DNA of 6,484 bases, from positions 1 to 6,484 of the forward strand of contig JAFTPY010000244.1 of assembly GCA_017463035.1 (NCBI GenBank). Direction: 5' to 3'. Origin of the DNA: Lachnospiraceae bacterium (GTDB lineage: Bacteria; Bacillota; Clostridia; Lachnospirales; Lachnospiraceae). This document shows, in pieces, positions 6,203 through 6,484 of this stretch; the stretch's first letter is position 1, and each line of letters begins with the position of its first letter. A program made the translations under genes and the position numbers. A model generated the notes under the pieces. That model ran no database searches. It saw nothing but the letters and a program-made list of their open reading frames with translations, and was not told where the DNA came from.

Positions 6203-6484
6203 TTACGTTTCATCCCCATAATCGGATGCGGCATCTAAATGACTCTTTCTGAGCTGCCCGCAAGCCGCTCCGATGTCAGCACCTAATTCTCTTCTAATAG
6301 TAACATTAATATTATATTTTTCAAGCCTTTTTCGAAAATTTAAAACATTTTTAAAACTTGATTGCTTGTATTCCCGCTCCTTAATCGGATTCACAGGAAT
6401 CAGGTTAACATGGCATTTTTTCCCTCGCTAAAGCTTCCCTATAGCATCCGCTTCCGCCTCGGTATCGTTCTCTCCCGCCACGAG
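6203..6484 (-). pseudogene. rlmN: 23S rRNA (adenine2503-C2)/tRNA methyltransferase RlmN, C-terminal part, with in-frame TAG
   Basis: The frame is read from the right edge to a TAA at 6203-6205, so the 5' part is missing. It contains the RlmN signatures CHVNLIPVNPIKE (6412-6374) and INVTIRRELGADIGAACGQL. The Cys at 6260-6262 corresponds to the methyl-carrying cysteine of this radical SAM enzyme, which methylates A2503 of 23S rRNA and A37 of some tRNAs. The frame is broken by TAG at 6428-6430. Upstream of it the same frame still reads as RlmN (LVAGENDTEAEADAIGKL), and the stop sits where relatives usually have leucine, so one T-to-A change from TTG explains it. Nearby, GEND replaces the usual GVND, which is also one T-to-A change. 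Everything downstream is well conserved. It may be a recent nonsense mutation or a sequence error near a contig end. The gene heads the visible part of the operon. Confidence 0.8.

Noticed and set aside
6311..6316. Perfect TATAAT on the minus strand inside rlmN as a promoter for the phosphatase-kinase genes
   Set aside because: The hexamer encodes Tyr-Asn in the RlmN frame, no acceptable -35 box lies 16-18 bases upstream, and there is no TG extension. A weak internal promoter cannot be excluded.
6428..6430. TAG in rlmN as a pyrrolysine or other recoding site
   Set aside because: The position corresponds to an ordinary leucine in relatives and nothing in the window (no suppressor tRNA or Pyl gene) supports recoding. 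Mutation or sequence error is simpler.

Overview
The window looks like chromosomal core DNA from a low-to-mid GC Firmicute of class Clostridia, probably a Lachnospiraceae-type organism. The grounds are the gene order (rlmN, PP2C phosphatase, PASTA kinase, rsgA, rpe, thiN), strong AGGAGG-type ribosome binding sites, TTG starts, and the Thr/Pro-rich 'TPTP' linkers of the kinase. The taxon is an inference from these features. Every gene I can support lies on the minus strand, so transcription runs from high to low coordinates. Both ends of the window cut a gene.

In transcription order: the 3' part of rlmN (6484-6203), which carries an in-frame TAG; a PrpC/Stp-type PP2C phosphatase (6166-5432); a 723-residue membrane Ser/Thr kinase with three PASTA repeats (5417-3246); the circularly permuted GTPase RsgA (3249-2371); ribulose-phosphate 3-epimerase (2339-1680); a MotI/YcgR-like PilZ protein (1690-1001); and thiamine pyrophosphokinase (980-339). 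Spacings are tight: 36, 14, -4, 31, -11 and 20 bases. This indicates one operon with likely translational coupling at the kinase/rsgA and rpe/pilZ junctions. A strong intrinsic terminator (293-330) closes the operon. A sigma-A type promoter (234-262) then starts a separate unit, of which only the first 47 codons of ychF (141-1) are present.

The operon joins cell-envelope signalling (kinase and phosphatase sensing peptidoglycan fragments) to ribosome maturation and translation (RlmN, RsgA), to central metabolism (Rpe, thiamine diphosphate synthesis) and, through the PilZ protein, to cyclic-di-GMP. In Bacillus the kinase/phosphatase pair is known to act on the RsgA homologue CpgA, so their linkage has functional sense. 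I see no mobile element, CRISPR array, tRNA or rRNA. The most notable points are the TAG in rlmN, the PilZ gene embedded in this operon, a C-terminal extracellular domain on the kinase beyond the PASTA repeats, and an NKCE instead of NKxD in RsgA. I found no evidence for a wholly new system.
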